This document shows positions 12,121 through 23,228 of a DNA stretch of 64,000 bases, piece after piece. The DNA comes from Undaria pinnatifida. Lineage: Eukaryota > Sar > Phaeophyceae > Laminariales > Alariaceae. Every line of letters starts with the position of its first letter. Positions within the stretch are counted from its first letter, which is position 1. Location of the stretch: contig JABAKD010000027.1 of the NCBI GenBank assembly GCA_012845835.1, positions 7,743,364 through 7,807,363 on the forward strand. Direction: 5' to 3'. The translations under genes and the position numbers were made by a program. A model generated the notes under the pieces. It ran no database searches and had not been told where the DNA came from. It worked only from the letters and a program-made list of their open reading frames with translations.

Positions 12121-12361
12121 ACTCAATAATGCGGGTTCAAATCCTCCCGAGTGCATGCATGCACACTCTTGCTCGTAGGGACTTTTTTTTTTTTTTTCTT
12201 CTCTTGGGTAAAAAAAATGACGAGCGGAAAGCGCGAGAGGCGAGAGAGAGAAAAGCGTGAGTAGGCAAAAAAAAAATCCAGAGAAAATCCAGATGAAAAT
12301 CGACGAGCACAGATAGCAAACGTTATAGAAAGCTGAAAAGTGGGATTGCTGAACTGAACTG

Positions 12362-12416
12362 AACCGAACCCTGTGATCGATAATAAACATCGAACCCTGT
12401 GATCGATAATAAACAT
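12362..12416 (+). repeat. 27-bp tandem duplication
   Basis: CGAACCCTGTGATCGATAAT plus a short tail occurs twice in a row. Confidence 0.9.
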
Positions 12417-12675
12417 GAAGGCATGTGCCGGGGGGGAGAAGGGGAAGACAGACATCTGTGACCACGGCTTGTCCAGAAGGTCGCTGGGGGTAATAAATTA
12501 TCTTGCGAGCTGAGCTTGAGAGTAGGAGCGATGATAAAAAAGGAAGAAAAAAGTACGACGTACCAGGTGTAATATACGTACAGCAGTAGTCTACACCTCA
12601 CCTGCTGTTGGATTTATTGTCGACCTCGGCGCTCGGCGCCACGTAGCTAGTTAAGTTAACACACGACCGGCGCGC

Positions 12676-12945
12676 CCCACCCCCAAAACCTACTCCCCCC
12701 AAGAGTATACGATCGTCCATGGTCACTATTTTCTGATGTGTTGAGATGAATTTCGGCACCAACCCTCCGTACCTCGCACCATGGTCATTATCTACCTGGC
12801 CATATAATCCCACCCCCAAAACCTGCTTCCCCCAAGAGTAGACTATATGATCGTACATGGTCACTATTTTCTGATGTGTTGAGATGAATTTCTGCACCCA
12901 CCCTCTGTACCTCGCACCATGGTCATTATCTACCTGGCTGTATAC
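12676..12945 (+). repeat. 133-bp tandem duplication
   Basis: Copies begin at 12676 and 12809. Both carry CCCCCAAAACCT, TGGTCACTATTTTCTGATG and CCTCGCACCATGGTCATTA with a few substitutions. No gene is recognised from 12120 to 13390. The rest of that stretch is AT-rich with degenerate repeats built around GCAAGCAAGG. Confidence 0.95.
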
Positions 12946-13393
12946 TTCACCCCGAGCAAGCAAGCTAAGGATCACCCCTTCCCCTCCCCCCCGTTATCCC
13001 GTACCAGTTTTTTTTTCCTGTTTTACTTCTTGAGCAAGCAAGGGTTGGCGCATACCATGATATATAGCCAACGTTTTCTAGTTTCGTGTTTTCTGCCCCA
13101 GCCAATAAAAGCAAGCAAGGGTGTCTCGTATGCGCGTTTTCTCTCTCTGTGGTTTTGCCGATCCGCGAGTTGCATACTATATCGACGAGATATATATACC
13201 AGGTATATATATGTCGAACCATTCATTCCCCCTCATGGTCATTAATTTATGACCGGCATCATATTATACACCTCTCTCTGCCCAAGCAGGCAAGCGAGGG
13301 TCGCTGCCCCGCCCCGCCCAGTACGGTGGCTGTTATTTTCTGTTGTTAAGCAAGCATGCAACGCCCACGCAGGCGTGTTTTCTTCTCTCTGGA

Positions 13394-13401
13394 TGACGTC
13401 A
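13394..13401 (+). promoter_or_regulatory. Palindromic CRE-type bZIP site
   Basis: TGACGTCA lies about 340 bp upstream of the RING-gene start codon, followed by a C/T-rich tract. It is a perfect bZIP core. Its use as a promoter element is inference. Confidence 0.35.
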
Positions 13402-13743
13402 TCATCGCGTTATGTTCTATTGATCAACCAAGCACGGGTCGCACGCACGCGCATGTTTTATGTCCCCTCTCTGGCTGCCGATACCAATATACCGACCCCT
13501 TCCTTCCCCCTTTCCTCCCCCCTCTTCTCCCCCCCTCCTTCCCCTTGTTCCCTCCCTCGGCGGCGGCTCTTTTCCTCCCTCCCCCCCCCCCCCGCTCCCC
13601 TCTCCCCCCTCCCCCCCCCCCCCCCACACCCGTCACCCTCCCACACCTTCTCCCTCCTGTTGCCGTTGCCACTAGCAGTGAGGATCCCTATCAAAAATAT
13701 CGTCTACTCTTTTTATCATAGTTAAGATATATAAAACATCACC

Positions 13744-14953
13744 ATGGCGGCTCAGGTTTCATTCCACCCCGGCATGGGGGTGCACAACAATAACAACCGC
13801 TCGGCGGCGGCGGCTGCGGCAGCTGCTGCAGCTGCTGCAGCCGCCCCCACAGCCGGCTCCTCCGTCTCTCTCCCGCAACCCCGGGGGCGGCGACGGCTAG
13901 TGGGGCCCAGACAGGAGGCAGCAGCATCGCCGACTGGAGGCAACGAGGAGGAGGAAGAGGAAGGGCGGGAGGGAGAGCTTGCCCGGGTAGAGGGAGCGCG
14001 AGTGGGGGCGGGGGGGGTAGGGGGTGTCGGTGTGGGAAGGGGCGTCAGTGTCTTATCGGGTTTGTCAGAGGCTAGGGCAGCATCCGCAGCGGCCGCGGTG
14101 GCGGCGACGGCGGCGGCGGTTGTTGCCAACGCCGCTATCACCACCCCCGTCGCTACGCTTGTCGATGGCGCCGAGGTGATGGTTGTGTTGAGCGAAGAGG
14201 AGGAAGAGCAGGGGGGAGTGGAGGGGGGGGGGGGAGGCAGCGCACGACGGGTGTCTCCATCTCCTGCCGGCGGCGGCGGCGGCGGTGGTGGTGGCGGTGG
14301 CGACGGCGGCGACGGCGCTTCTTCGTCTTCTTCTTCGTCTCTTCTTGCCGCAGCTTTCGACAGCAGTAGCAGCAATAGTACGACTCCTGCGATGTTGTCG
14401 GCGGACATCGACATGCCGTTATTCGACGACGGAGGCGTGATCGCCATGGCCACGGACGAAGACGAGTTGCCAGCGCCAAACCAACAACCACCACCGCCAC
14501 AAGAATCCCCGCCCTCCTCCTCCTCGTCGTCGTCGTCCTCCTCCTCCCTCTCCGGCCTGCGCCTTCTCTCTTCTTCGTACGGAAGGGACCGGAGAAGCCG
14601 CAGTGGCAGCAGCAGCACCGACAACGACAACGACGACGAGGAGGAAGAGGACGAGGACGAGGACGATGAGGATAGTGTCGGGATTATTGCGGATGATGCC
14701 CGACGCCTGCGTGAGGTGCCTCCTACCTTTCGGCGAGGTAGCGTCAGCGAAGGGTTTGCCGGAGGGAGCGGCAGGCGCAGCGGCGGCGGCGGTGGCGGCC
14801 ACACTGGCGGCGGCCGCAGCAACAGCAGCAGCAATAATACTGTTGGTACCTCGAGAAGGCGAGGGGTGTCTCTTGGCGGGGCGAGTGCCGGAAGCTTCGC
14901 CCGCAGCGGCGGCGGCGGCAGCAGCAGCACAAGTGGCAGTGGTAGCATCAGCC

Positions 14954-14989
<36 letters not shown>

Positions 14990-15921
14990 GCACCAACACC
15001 AGCAGCAGCAGCAGCAGCAGCGGCAGCAGTAGCGGCGGTGGCATGCGCTCGGGCCTCTCCCGAAAATTCGTGCGCAGCTTAATGCGCCACCTCAACCTCC
15101 GAGCGGACTCTCGCCAGCGCGAAGAACTCCGATCGATGGTCGAAACCCTCAAGTACGTGGCCAACCGCCCCGGCGTCGACATGAAGCAGGAGCTCAAGCG
15201 CGAGGCCGTCTCCCTTCTCGGGCCCGAGCTCGCACGAGAAGCTTTCGAGGCCTCCTTGTCGGAGACGCGCAGCGAGTTTTACCGACAGCGAAGCGTAGCC
15301 GCTGCTTCGGCAGCGGCCGCCGCTGAAGCTGCTGCAGCTACCACTGCCATTGGTGGGGGTGCAGCCGCGGTAGCAGCAGCGGCTGCCGCCGCGGCCAGTG
15401 CCGCAGCAGCGGCGGCGACGCGCCGAGAATCGGGACAGCATGGGCTACCACCAATGAGAGTGGGCCGGGGGAGCACGGGGGGGTGGGGCAGCGGTGGTAC
15501 CGGAGGAGGCGGGGTGGGAGGGGGAGGGGGGGGGGGTGTCAAGGAGCGGGAGCCAGCCGCCGCCGCGCAAGCGTAGGAGCTTTGGAGTGGGAAGAGACAG
15601 CCTGGATAGCAACGGGGAGGAGTCAGGGACGGGGGCGGGGGCGGGGGGGGGGGGGGCGCGGGAACGGGGGGGGCGCCTTTTTTTGCGATGCCGGCGGAGG
15701 ATGTCGAGCAGAGGCTCAAGGCCATCCACAAGGGTCCCGCGCACGAGGACTTCCACCTCTGCTGCGTGTGCATGGACCGTCCGAGAGATGCCGCGCTTAT
15801 CCATGGAAAAACCTCGCACCAAGCGTGCTGCTACGACTGCGCAGTGGAGCTCTTCGAGCGCGGCCTTCCTTGCCCATGCTGCCGCCAATCCATCGCTCAC
15901 GTGGTGAAGAATTTTCTCTGA
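13744..15921 (+). CDS. MDM2-type RING finger protein (frame broken at poly-G runs)
   Basis: Probable E3 ubiquitin ligase. The start ATG sits in a strong context (ACCATGG). A long frame holds poly-Ala, poly-Gly, poly-Ser and acidic runs. Then comes a normal-looking helical block (about residues 433-516; RKFVRSLMRHLNL, ELRSMVETLKYV). It stops at TAG 15574-15576. In the same frame, 15688-15921 encodes a RING and ends the protein. Counted from the Met at 15688, the ligands are C25, C28, H39, H44, C48, C51, C62 and C65. The HGKTSH motif, every spacing, the Arg after the last Cys and the short hydrophobic tail VVKNFL follow the MDM2/MDMX C2H2C4 RING. Between the two parts the sensible reading (PPPRKRRSFG, a basic NLS-like patch) is in another frame. 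The frame changes at G-runs near 15528-15537 and 15640-15655, which suggests homopolymer errors or real frameshifts rather than two genes. An intron is the alternative. Confidence 0.8.
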
Positions 15922-16600
15922 ATTTTCTCTGAATTTTTACTTACTCACACGCGGCGTATGCTTTTTTATTTTGTCTAGTTTTTTTTTTTTCGCGCGCACC
16001 TGTGGTTGAAGAATTTTATCTGGATTTTTTTTTCCGCACGGCGATTTTTTATTTTTTCCCCTTCTATTATGATGGGTGGCGTTACGATGACAGCAGCAGC
16101 AAGCAGAGGTGTAGGTGTTTTTTTTTTATCCGCCCCCGGGGCTTAAAAACGCGTTTTGTGTGTATGTACACGGACGGACAGGATACACGCGTACTTATAT
16201 TACGCAAGTACATGTGTGCGTGCGTGCGTGCGCGCCGCGTACATGGTACATGTACGGTACATATACGTGTATCAGATATGCGCGTACATGGTACATGTAC
16301 GGTACATATACGTGTATCAGATATATGTATGTACGTGTGTGTTGTATTTTTTGTCGTCCTTCTCGCGGTCTTGCTTCCGTTTCTCGTTGGACACGGGAGG
16401 GGGGGGTCCCCGCTTTCCTCTTCCCCCCTCCTTCCCCCCCCCCCCGCCCCCGTCCTCCTTTCCCCCTCCCTCCCTCCCCGCTGGTTCCTTCTCACTCACT
16501 CACTGCACTTTCCACGAGGAATTGCTTTTTTTTTTTGAACCCTTGCGGGTGGGCACTGGGTTGGGTTTTTGAGGGGAGATTATTCTTCGGGATAAGGTTG
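15922..16600. other. Downstream region of the RING gene with a 45-bp tandem duplication
   Basis: T-rich probable 3' UTR follows the stop, with ATTTTCTCTGA repeated just after it. At about 16237-16326 a 45-bp unit containing GCGTACATGGTACATGTACG occurs twice. C/T-rich sequence follows. No gene is seen. Confidence 0.6.
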
Positions 16601-16603
16601 CCG

Positions 16604-16700
16604 GTCAATCAAATCAGGGCGTATGACTTGTGTCTGAGCAAGGGGGGGGGGGGGGGGCGTCAATCGAATCAGGGCGTATGATTTGTGTCTTAGCAGGGAA
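16604..16700 (+). repeat. 55-bp direct duplication around a poly-G run
   Basis: GTCAATC(A/G)AATCAGGGCG with its downstream bases occurs at 16604 and 16659, separated by a run of about 17 G. Confidence 0.9.
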
Positions 16701-18160
16701 GGGACGAAGGCATGATAATCAAACCCCTAATGGGTCGATTGAAGTGCAGCGTGCGTGGGTAATGAATGGGTCAAGCTTTTAGAAACGACCGAGTTTCTCT
16801 AGCGTATTAAGAGTAGCATATTTTGGCGAGGCCCGTCGATGGAGGAAATGAAATTTATTTTCGCACGCACGAACGCACAAGCGAGATATTTTGCCCCCCG
16901 CCCCCACCCCAACCCCCGTTCCCCGCCAAAAATTTCCTTCTTTAGTTGCTTGTGTGCTTATTTCGTCGAAATCAGAGTTGTTTACCAATCGAATCGCTCG
17001 GGAGAGTTGGTACGTCGGGGGGGGAGGGATGATAGGTGCTCGCTAAATCAAGGCTCCCAGGCTCGAGGCCGTTCCGGATTTTTTCGAGCGAGCTGAGTTG
17101 GTTTTTTGTTTGGCAACGTTTTGTTTAGAAGTGCTTGTGCGTGCGTGCGTGCTTTGTGCGTGCGTGTGCGTGCCTTTTGCGGGGGTGCGTGCTTGTGACG
17201 TGCATGCGTATGTGTGGTGTGATCCTTTGCCTGGGAGGGGGGTAGAGAGGGGGGGGATGCAAGCGTGCGAGTGAGCGAGCGTGCGTGCGTGCGTGTGCGC
17301 GGGCGTGCGTGTGTTCGCGTGCGTGCGTGTGCGTGCGGGCGAGTGTTCAATTCAACAACACCCACCCCGAGTGTTGGATTCAACAACACCCACTCCCGTT
17401 AGATAGAGGCCTACTCTACAAGCAAACCGTGTAGCGCGAGGGAATCATCGCGCGTGTGTCCCCCCCCCCCAAAGAATCGATCTCGTTAGATGGAGGCCAA
17501 GTTAGCTATGTTATGTTACCCACGTGGTGGCAATGCCTAGCTGGCTAGTGGCGTGAAATAATCACGCGTGTGTTCTCGACATTTTTTTTGTGTGTCGTGG
17601 GTGGGGGGAGAGGGGGTGAGGGTGGGGAAGAGGGTTTCCACCAAATGTAATACCGGATGTTTTTGAGTTATCTCGACCTGCATTCCGCTGAGCGATAAGG
17701 GGGAGGAGCGAGAGAGGGAGGGAGAGAGCTCGGGTGGGGGGGGGGTAGAGAGAGGCGGCGGGCGGTGTTGGGGCGGGGGGCGTTAACCGGTGGGAGGGAG
17801 GGAGGGAGAGGTCTTCGCGCATTTGCTCGATAGGGGGCAAAGCCTGCTAAATAAATACACCGGGCCGTTCCTGTATCATACGAAGTATTATATACTGCAT
17901 AGTATAACCCCCCGAGTGGTCCGACGGGGGGGCAGGGGGGGGGGGGGGGGGGGCGTAGCCGTTGCGTCGCGTTGACGAAGCGCAACAACGAAGACGAAAC
18001 ATCTAGCTTGTGAGAAAATTACTATATACGACTACATAAAAAGGATTTAACTATTCGAACTGCGTACGGCTAAGTAATTAGGACACATCGAGGGGGGAGG
18101 GAGGCAAGGCAAAGAAGGAAAGGGGCACAGGGGGAGGGGGGGGAGGCAGGAGCCTCGTGC
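16701..18160. other. No gene recognised; GT/GC-rich simple sequence
   Basis: The stretch includes a GTGCGTGC-rich segment (about 17130-17340) and poly-G runs (17929-17953). I see no coding exon. Confidence 0.45.
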
Positions 18161-18166
18161 GCAAAC

Positions 18167-18223
18167 ATGCGCATACAATTGCGCATTACGCGCATACAAT
18201 TGCGCATTACGCGCATACAATTC
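18167..18223 (+). repeat. 22-bp minisatellite GCGCATACAATTGCGCATTA
   Basis: Two and a half tandem copies. Each unit contains the palindrome GCGCA...TGCGC. Confidence 0.9.
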
Positions 18224-18883
18224 TTATATAGACAGGGGGCACTTTGTTTTTTAGAGGGCATACATACGCCAGTGGTATGGACGAAGATGCCGGATAGTTT
18301 TCCCTCTAGCGGGGAGTTCCCAACCCACCTCTGCCCTCACGACTTGGCGTGGCATGGATTGGATTGGATGGCCCTTGAAAGCTAATAATACGAAGTCATA
18401 CGTGCAAAGGGCTCGACTCGGCATGGTCTTTGAAAAATAATAACGCTAAGCCTCAACTGCGAATGAGAGGAGGAAGGAGGGCGGGGGGTCGAAGGGGAGT
18501 CCTTCCTAATATTTACCTGTCTGCCTGTGCTAGGGCGACTGCTGTTTGACTGGTTGATCGGCTGGGTGGTGTTTGGCGCGCGGCCCGTTGCACGCACAGG
18601 CGGCGGTGGCATTGTTGCTCGATAGCGGCATTGTTGCGTTGATAGCAGCACTAGCTTTGCTTTTTTTGCGTTTGCTTCGCTTGCTTGCTTTGATTTTGAG
18701 CGCTCGCTTTTTTTGTGCTGACTTTACTTGACTGGCCTTGCCATGCTTGCTGTGCTTGCGCGTGTTTCGCTTTGGGATGTTGGCTTGCTCACTGCTGTGG
18801 AAAGATTTTTCACATGACAGCAGTAACTCCAGTTGTAGCCTGTTGCTTACGTCGTCGAATTTTTGCGACGATTTTAGCTGAGA

Positions 18884-19087
18884 GTGTGTGTGGCTGGCTA
18901 CCTGCTGTTCGTTGCCGTCATTTTGTGGTTGCTGTTGTTGTTGCTGCCGCCGCTGTATGCTTGCTTGCTTGCTTACGCGGCGTTTCTTGCCGTCATTTCG
19001 TGGTTGCTGTTGTTGCTGCCGCCGCTGCTTGCTTGCTTACGCGAGCGCGAGAAATCAGACAAGACAGATTTTTCGGACAAGTTTTGA
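18884..19087 (+). CDS. Possible 67-aa membrane microprotein made by duplication
   Basis: A tandem duplication of about 80 bp (about 18905-19050) encodes two similar hydrophobic segments (VILWLLLLLLPPL and VISWLLLLLPPLL). A charged tail, REREKSDKTDFSDKF, follows. No family is recognised. The hydrophobicity comes largely from the GTTGCTGCTG-type base composition, so this may be chance. Confidence 0.15.
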   Translation: MCVAGYLLFVAVILWLLLLLLPPLYACLLAYAAFLAVISWLLLLLPPLLACLREREKSDKTDFSDKF

Positions 19088-19847
19088 AGCTAAGCATGGC
19101 CAAGGTAGGGTGGGTGGGGGTGGGCCAGCCTTACTTGTGTTTACAGCTGCTGGCGGTGTCAGTGTTTGTGGTGGTGTCCTTCTTCCCTCACTCTCGTCTC
19201 TCCTTTTTTTTTGCGCGCCCGGCAAACGGACGATATCATGATCAAGACTGAATTATTATTTTGTCCGCTTAAGGCACGCGTTATTCATTATTATGAGTAC
19301 GAATACATTTTTTGTTTTTGTTTTTATGCGTGACGTATATACAGACGTACCTGGTATATAACGTGGTCCGTTTGTGCGTACGCTATCATACGTAAAGTAA
19401 GTGCCTGGTGCACGCATGCATGTGCGTGCGTGCATTTTGCGTGCGTGTGAGTTATTAAATTAGTGTGTGTGTTTTCTTTTATTTTTTTACATATCTAGAA
19501 GCGTTCTCTGAAAAAGAACCAAAACGCCACCGCTTGGTTAGTGGTGGCGTGGTGGCGGCGGCGGTGGTGGTCTTTATGGTGATGGTGGCGGAGGTTGTGA
19601 TGGTGGTCGTGGTTGGTTGGGTTGGTGGTGGTATTGTTGGTGGTGGTATGATTTTTGGTGACGGCGAAAAATCAATCGGTCGATCACGAAACCAAAAAAA
19701 AGTGAAAGTTACACGACGAGGAGGGTTGTTGTGACGGTCACATTTCCCCGGCGATTCTTGTTTGTTTTCGTTTTTTATCACGTTCTCTGGTGGTGGCAGT
19801 ATGTTTATTTTTTTGTTCCCGGACAAGATGCCAGACGCGCCTTACAT

Positions 19848-20012
19848 TCTTCTACTTGCTACGCAGTGAGTAGAGAGCGGCAGGCACCCAAGCGGCACGC
19901 GGACAAAACGACCCGCGGCGCTGCTATGCCCCTTCTTCTTCTACTTGCTGCGAAAGCGAGTAGAAAGCGGCAGGCGCCAAGCAGCACACGGACGAAACGA
20001 CCCGCGGTGCTG
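19848..20012 (+). repeat. About 87-bp tandem duplication
   Basis: Both copies carry TTCTACTTGCT...GAGTAGA(G/A)AGCGGCAGGC and end in ACGACCCGCGG. No gene is recognised from 19090 to 20960. The 19540-19660 part is GGT-rich and 20110-20190 is GAGA-rich. Confidence 0.85.
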
Positions 20013-20968
20013 ATAGAGAGATGTTGCGGGGTGTTGTGGGTGGGGGTACGGACGAGAGAAGAGGCAGAGGGCACACTCTACTCGTACAAAGCAGCTCGCA
20101 AGATAAGGAAAGAGAGAGAGAGGCGAAACGGAGAGGGAAGAAGACGAAGAGAGTAGAGAGGGAGAGAGAGGGCCAGACGGGAGAAGAAGACTTGTCTTTT
20201 TTTTGGAAGCGGCTGGGGCGTTGCCGGGGGGGGGGGGGGGGGGGGGCACGAGGAATTGTTTGTTGCTTTTTTTGTGGCAGGAGAAAATTGTTTGGTTGTT
20301 GCTAGTTTTTGTCGAGAAGTGGATGGTGTTGGGTGAGTATTTGGTTCCAAGTCTGATTTACTGATTTGTTTTATGTGTAATAATGTATACCAGGTACCTG
20401 GTACGTTCTTAGTCCACATGTATACCTCCTGCGTTCGCTAGAGAGATAAAAACACGCGCAGTAAGTAGTCAGTGATGACGATGTGCTTTTTGCTTGTGCT
20501 GTTTTTTTGCTTTGCATGGGTCTACAATTTTAATGAAAAAGACTGACGTTTTTTTGCTATTTTTTTCATGTTTTTATTCTCGTCATTAGCCCCTTTGGAA
20601 CTTGATTAAAGTAGAGCGACCAAAAGACAAGACAAGTGCACGCGCACCGGCTTCCGTCAGCGCGCCGCAGCAGCACGAATGGGATCATGTCGTGCATCTA
20701 TCTCTTGTCGGAATTTGATAAAACCGGACTATTCCCCCGTTCCCCCGGTCTATGGTCGCGCCTGCGAAGGAGCCGCAACCTCCGATTCGGATTTCAAAAT
20801 TAGCTTCTTAAGAACTATTGGCCTAAGACACAACGCCGCGCAAAATTGTCAGGAAAAAGCATTAAAAAAAAACCTGTACGGACAGGACACACAAAAAGCG
20901 AAAAAAGAGAAAGCCGGAGATCGGGTCGTTGACTCTATAGTAGTGATCAGCTGACATTTGCGGACGGG

Positions 20969-20993
20969 ATTGATTGATTGATTGATTGATTGG
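20969..20993 (+). repeat. (TTGA)n microsatellite
   Basis: Six tandem TTGA/ATTG units. Confidence 0.9.
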
Positions 20994-21274
20994 TGATGGT
21001 TGTAATCGAAAACGGGAGGTACATCGAGAAGTCAGGGAAAAAAAATGAACCTAGTTTTTTTTTCATTACCCTCCACTGGCGGGATGTATGGGTGGGATGT
21101 ATGCTGGAGTCTATAACTAGTCTAAACAAATACCCTATGTGTACTACAGAAAAAAAAAACAAAAAAAAACAACACGCTCTATACAGAAAAGAAAGGCATT
21201 TCTTTCGTGCCTCGGTTTTCCAAGTAGTGGTCAATCTTTTCTCAAGATATGTGGGAGGTCTTTACCGGTGGGAA

Positions 21275-21345
21275 AGTGTTAAGGTATTAGTGGGGTATTA
21301 GTCCGTTTGACCACTTGCAAAAGGTTAACCTATAGCTTACCCAAA
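21275..21345 (-). repeat. Dispersed terminal repeat (GTTAACCTTTTGCA family)
   Basis: The sequence GGGGTATTAGTCCGTTTGAC...TTGCAAAAGGTTAACC followed by ATAGCTTACCCAAA recurs, on the other strand, at about 35098-35175 and 35411-35470. It probably marks ends of a non-autonomous element. Confidence 0.7.
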
Positions 21346-21381
21346 CTAAGCCTTATAACAAAAGTCCTTGGTCAAGAGTCG

Positions 21382-22091
21382 TTCTACGGTAGCCCCCCAC
21401 ACCCCAGCTTTCATTTAACGAAATCGCCGGTTTTGAGACCAGCCCACGGCCGTATCTCCTGAAACACGGTGCCCCTTCCTTGCCAACCCGACGTCATCGG
21501 TCGACAGTCCTTCGCGAACAAGAAAATGAATAATGAGAACATGATTGACCGAGGACCAACGCCCGAATGGGTAGGGTGGACCGTAACTGGACCAAGTCCG
21601 GCGGAAGACCATCTCCCATGGCCAGGGGTTTTGTTAGTGGGTGAGCTTGCGCAAGTCCCACACTACCCGGAAAGATGACATTCCGGGTGGCTATCTCCAC
21701 CGAAACTGACCCTCAGGGGACAGGCCGGGTCGACATACACACGCACCCGTATACAACGGCAGCTAACGGCAGCTTGCGCTGCCGGGGTTGTAACGAAGAC
21801 CACTGATAGGGACAGCTTACGCTATACCTACAATGGGACCCGAAGGGTGCGCCAGCTAGCGTTGGGCCTGCGAAAGCAACTGAGTTAAATCGACACACGA
21901 CGCGTATGAAAATACGTGGAAGTGTGGTGAGCTAAAGCTTTATTTTTCCCCATCCGCCGGAGGATGAAAAACAAAAAGAAAAAAAAAAAAAAAATCATAG
22001 CATCTTTCCTCGTATCAGACAGAGCAGCCGCGAAACGTTCGTTCAAGAACATCGCTGGTTTTTAGGGTGGAGGAGGTGATATCGTAGAATC
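21382..22091 (+). mobile_element. TIR element interrupted by a nested retroposon
   Basis: The left end TTCTACGGTAGCCCCCC mirrors the right end, read on the minus strand as TTCTACGATATCACC. The flanks (21400-21540 and 21995-22090) match the intact 240-bp element at 31253-31490. About 450 bp in the middle (about 21540-21990) are absent from that copy. They end in CCATCCGCCGGAGGATG plus a long A-tail, so they look like a retroposon inserted into the MITE. Confidence 0.75.
21540..21993 (+). mobile_element. Nested retroposon with A-rich tail
   Basis: This is the insert inside the TIR element. Its last 100 bp match 2360-2470. It contains no long open frame, so it is SINE-like rather than an intact LINE. 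Target-site duplications are not clear to me. Confidence 0.6.
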
Positions 22092-22103
22092 AGTCTCAAC
22101 ATG

Positions 22104-22330
22104 ATGTACGTACCGTCTGAAAAAATGCGGGCACGAAAACTGTGTCTTTGTCGTGTTATTGTAGTAGTTGCAGGCCCTATATACTGCAGTTTCGTGCCCG
22201 CAGTTTTCCAATTGGTTTGTTTCTTTTTAGATGGGATTTTTGATTGGTGGAGACATGCTCGATCGACATGATGAGCCATCTGGAAAGCAACTGCGGGCAC
22301 GAAACGTCTTTTTTTGTCGTCTACTGCTGT
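22104..22330 (+). repeat. Inverted-repeat element with GCGGGCACGAAAAC arms
   Basis: GCGGGCACGAAAACTG at 22127-22142 is the inverse of CAGTTTCGTGCCCGC at 22187-22201. A third copy lies at 22293-22305. It is a probable small foldback or MITE-like unit. Confidence 0.65.
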
Positions 22331-22842
22331 ACTGTAGTTGCAAGTAATTTGTCCTCTCGAACGTGGGTACAGTTCTAGACGGAACCTGAAGCCTATATCG
22401 TATGATGGGGAGGGAGGGGGGGGGGAAGCAGGCATAGAAACGAGTAATTATGCTTGGTGCATACAGCAGGTTTCCTTTTGGTTTCCTCCGTGGTTTTCTT
22501 CTTGAAAAAAAATCGGGAATTTTGTGACGAGTGATCAGACATTGAATGAAGCTTACGCCGCACAAACACTGTCGGACGGCAGGCAAGCGCAACACAAAAA
22601 AAAAGGTCAAAACAGGGGGGGTTGTTATACTGTCCTGCTTTTTTTTTTCTTTTTTACGACCGGGAGTTTTTAGAGCCCACACGCGCCCGCGCGCGATGTA
22701 ACTCTCTGCATCCGAGCCATCAAAACCTCTTTTTGCAACACCTTTTTTCAATAAGCTGCTTTGAATGTGTATTGAAGTCTGTTTTTTTACGAGTATTTAC
22801 TATTTTTTTACCACGGCTGGCTACGGTAGGGGCCCTTTTTTT

Positions 22843-23222
22843 TTTAGTGGCACCCGCGCGAGTGACCCTCCTGTTGCTGTGCGGTCTCTTAGCAACCCTT
22901 TTAGCATCTTTTTTAGCACCGCAGTCCCGAGTTGGGGTGCAAAACATTTACAGTTGGACTGGGATAATTGCAGGAGTTAGCACAATGGGTTTTATCACTC
23001 TGTCCGTCAATTTAGGCAACCTTTGAACATCAGTATTGAAATAAAATGTTGATTGTATTTACGGACAGAGCGGTAAAAGCTTTAGTGCTGGCTTAATTTT
23101 GCATTGTGAACCCGCAATGGAGCGGCTAGCGACGCCGCCCCAATCAAATCGCCTCGTGTGTTTTTGTCGGCGAGGTACAGAGTCACTCGCGCGAGTGGCT
23201 CGAATCCGGCAGTGTGTAAGGG
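22843..23222 (+). mobile_element. MITE with palindromic CACTCGCGCGAGTG termini, copy 1
   Basis: The left end carries AGTGGCACCCGCGCGAGTGA. The right end (23181-23220), read on the minus strand, carries GAGCCACTCGCGCGAGTGAC. The hydrophobic open frame 22622-23026 runs across the left end and is therefore not a credible gene. Confidence 0.65.
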
Positions 23223-23228
23223 GGTATA

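Noticed and set aside
12070-12150. tRNA-like B-box (GGTTCAAATCC)
   Set aside because: The T-stem has a mismatch and no matching acceptor stem or A-box can be folded upstream.
13752-15197. 481-aa minus-strand open frame
   Set aside because: Antisense shadow of the RING gene's low-complexity codons.
22622-23026. 134-aa hydrophobic frame with possible membrane helices
   Set aside because: It runs across the terminus of a MITE and through T-runs. No homology.
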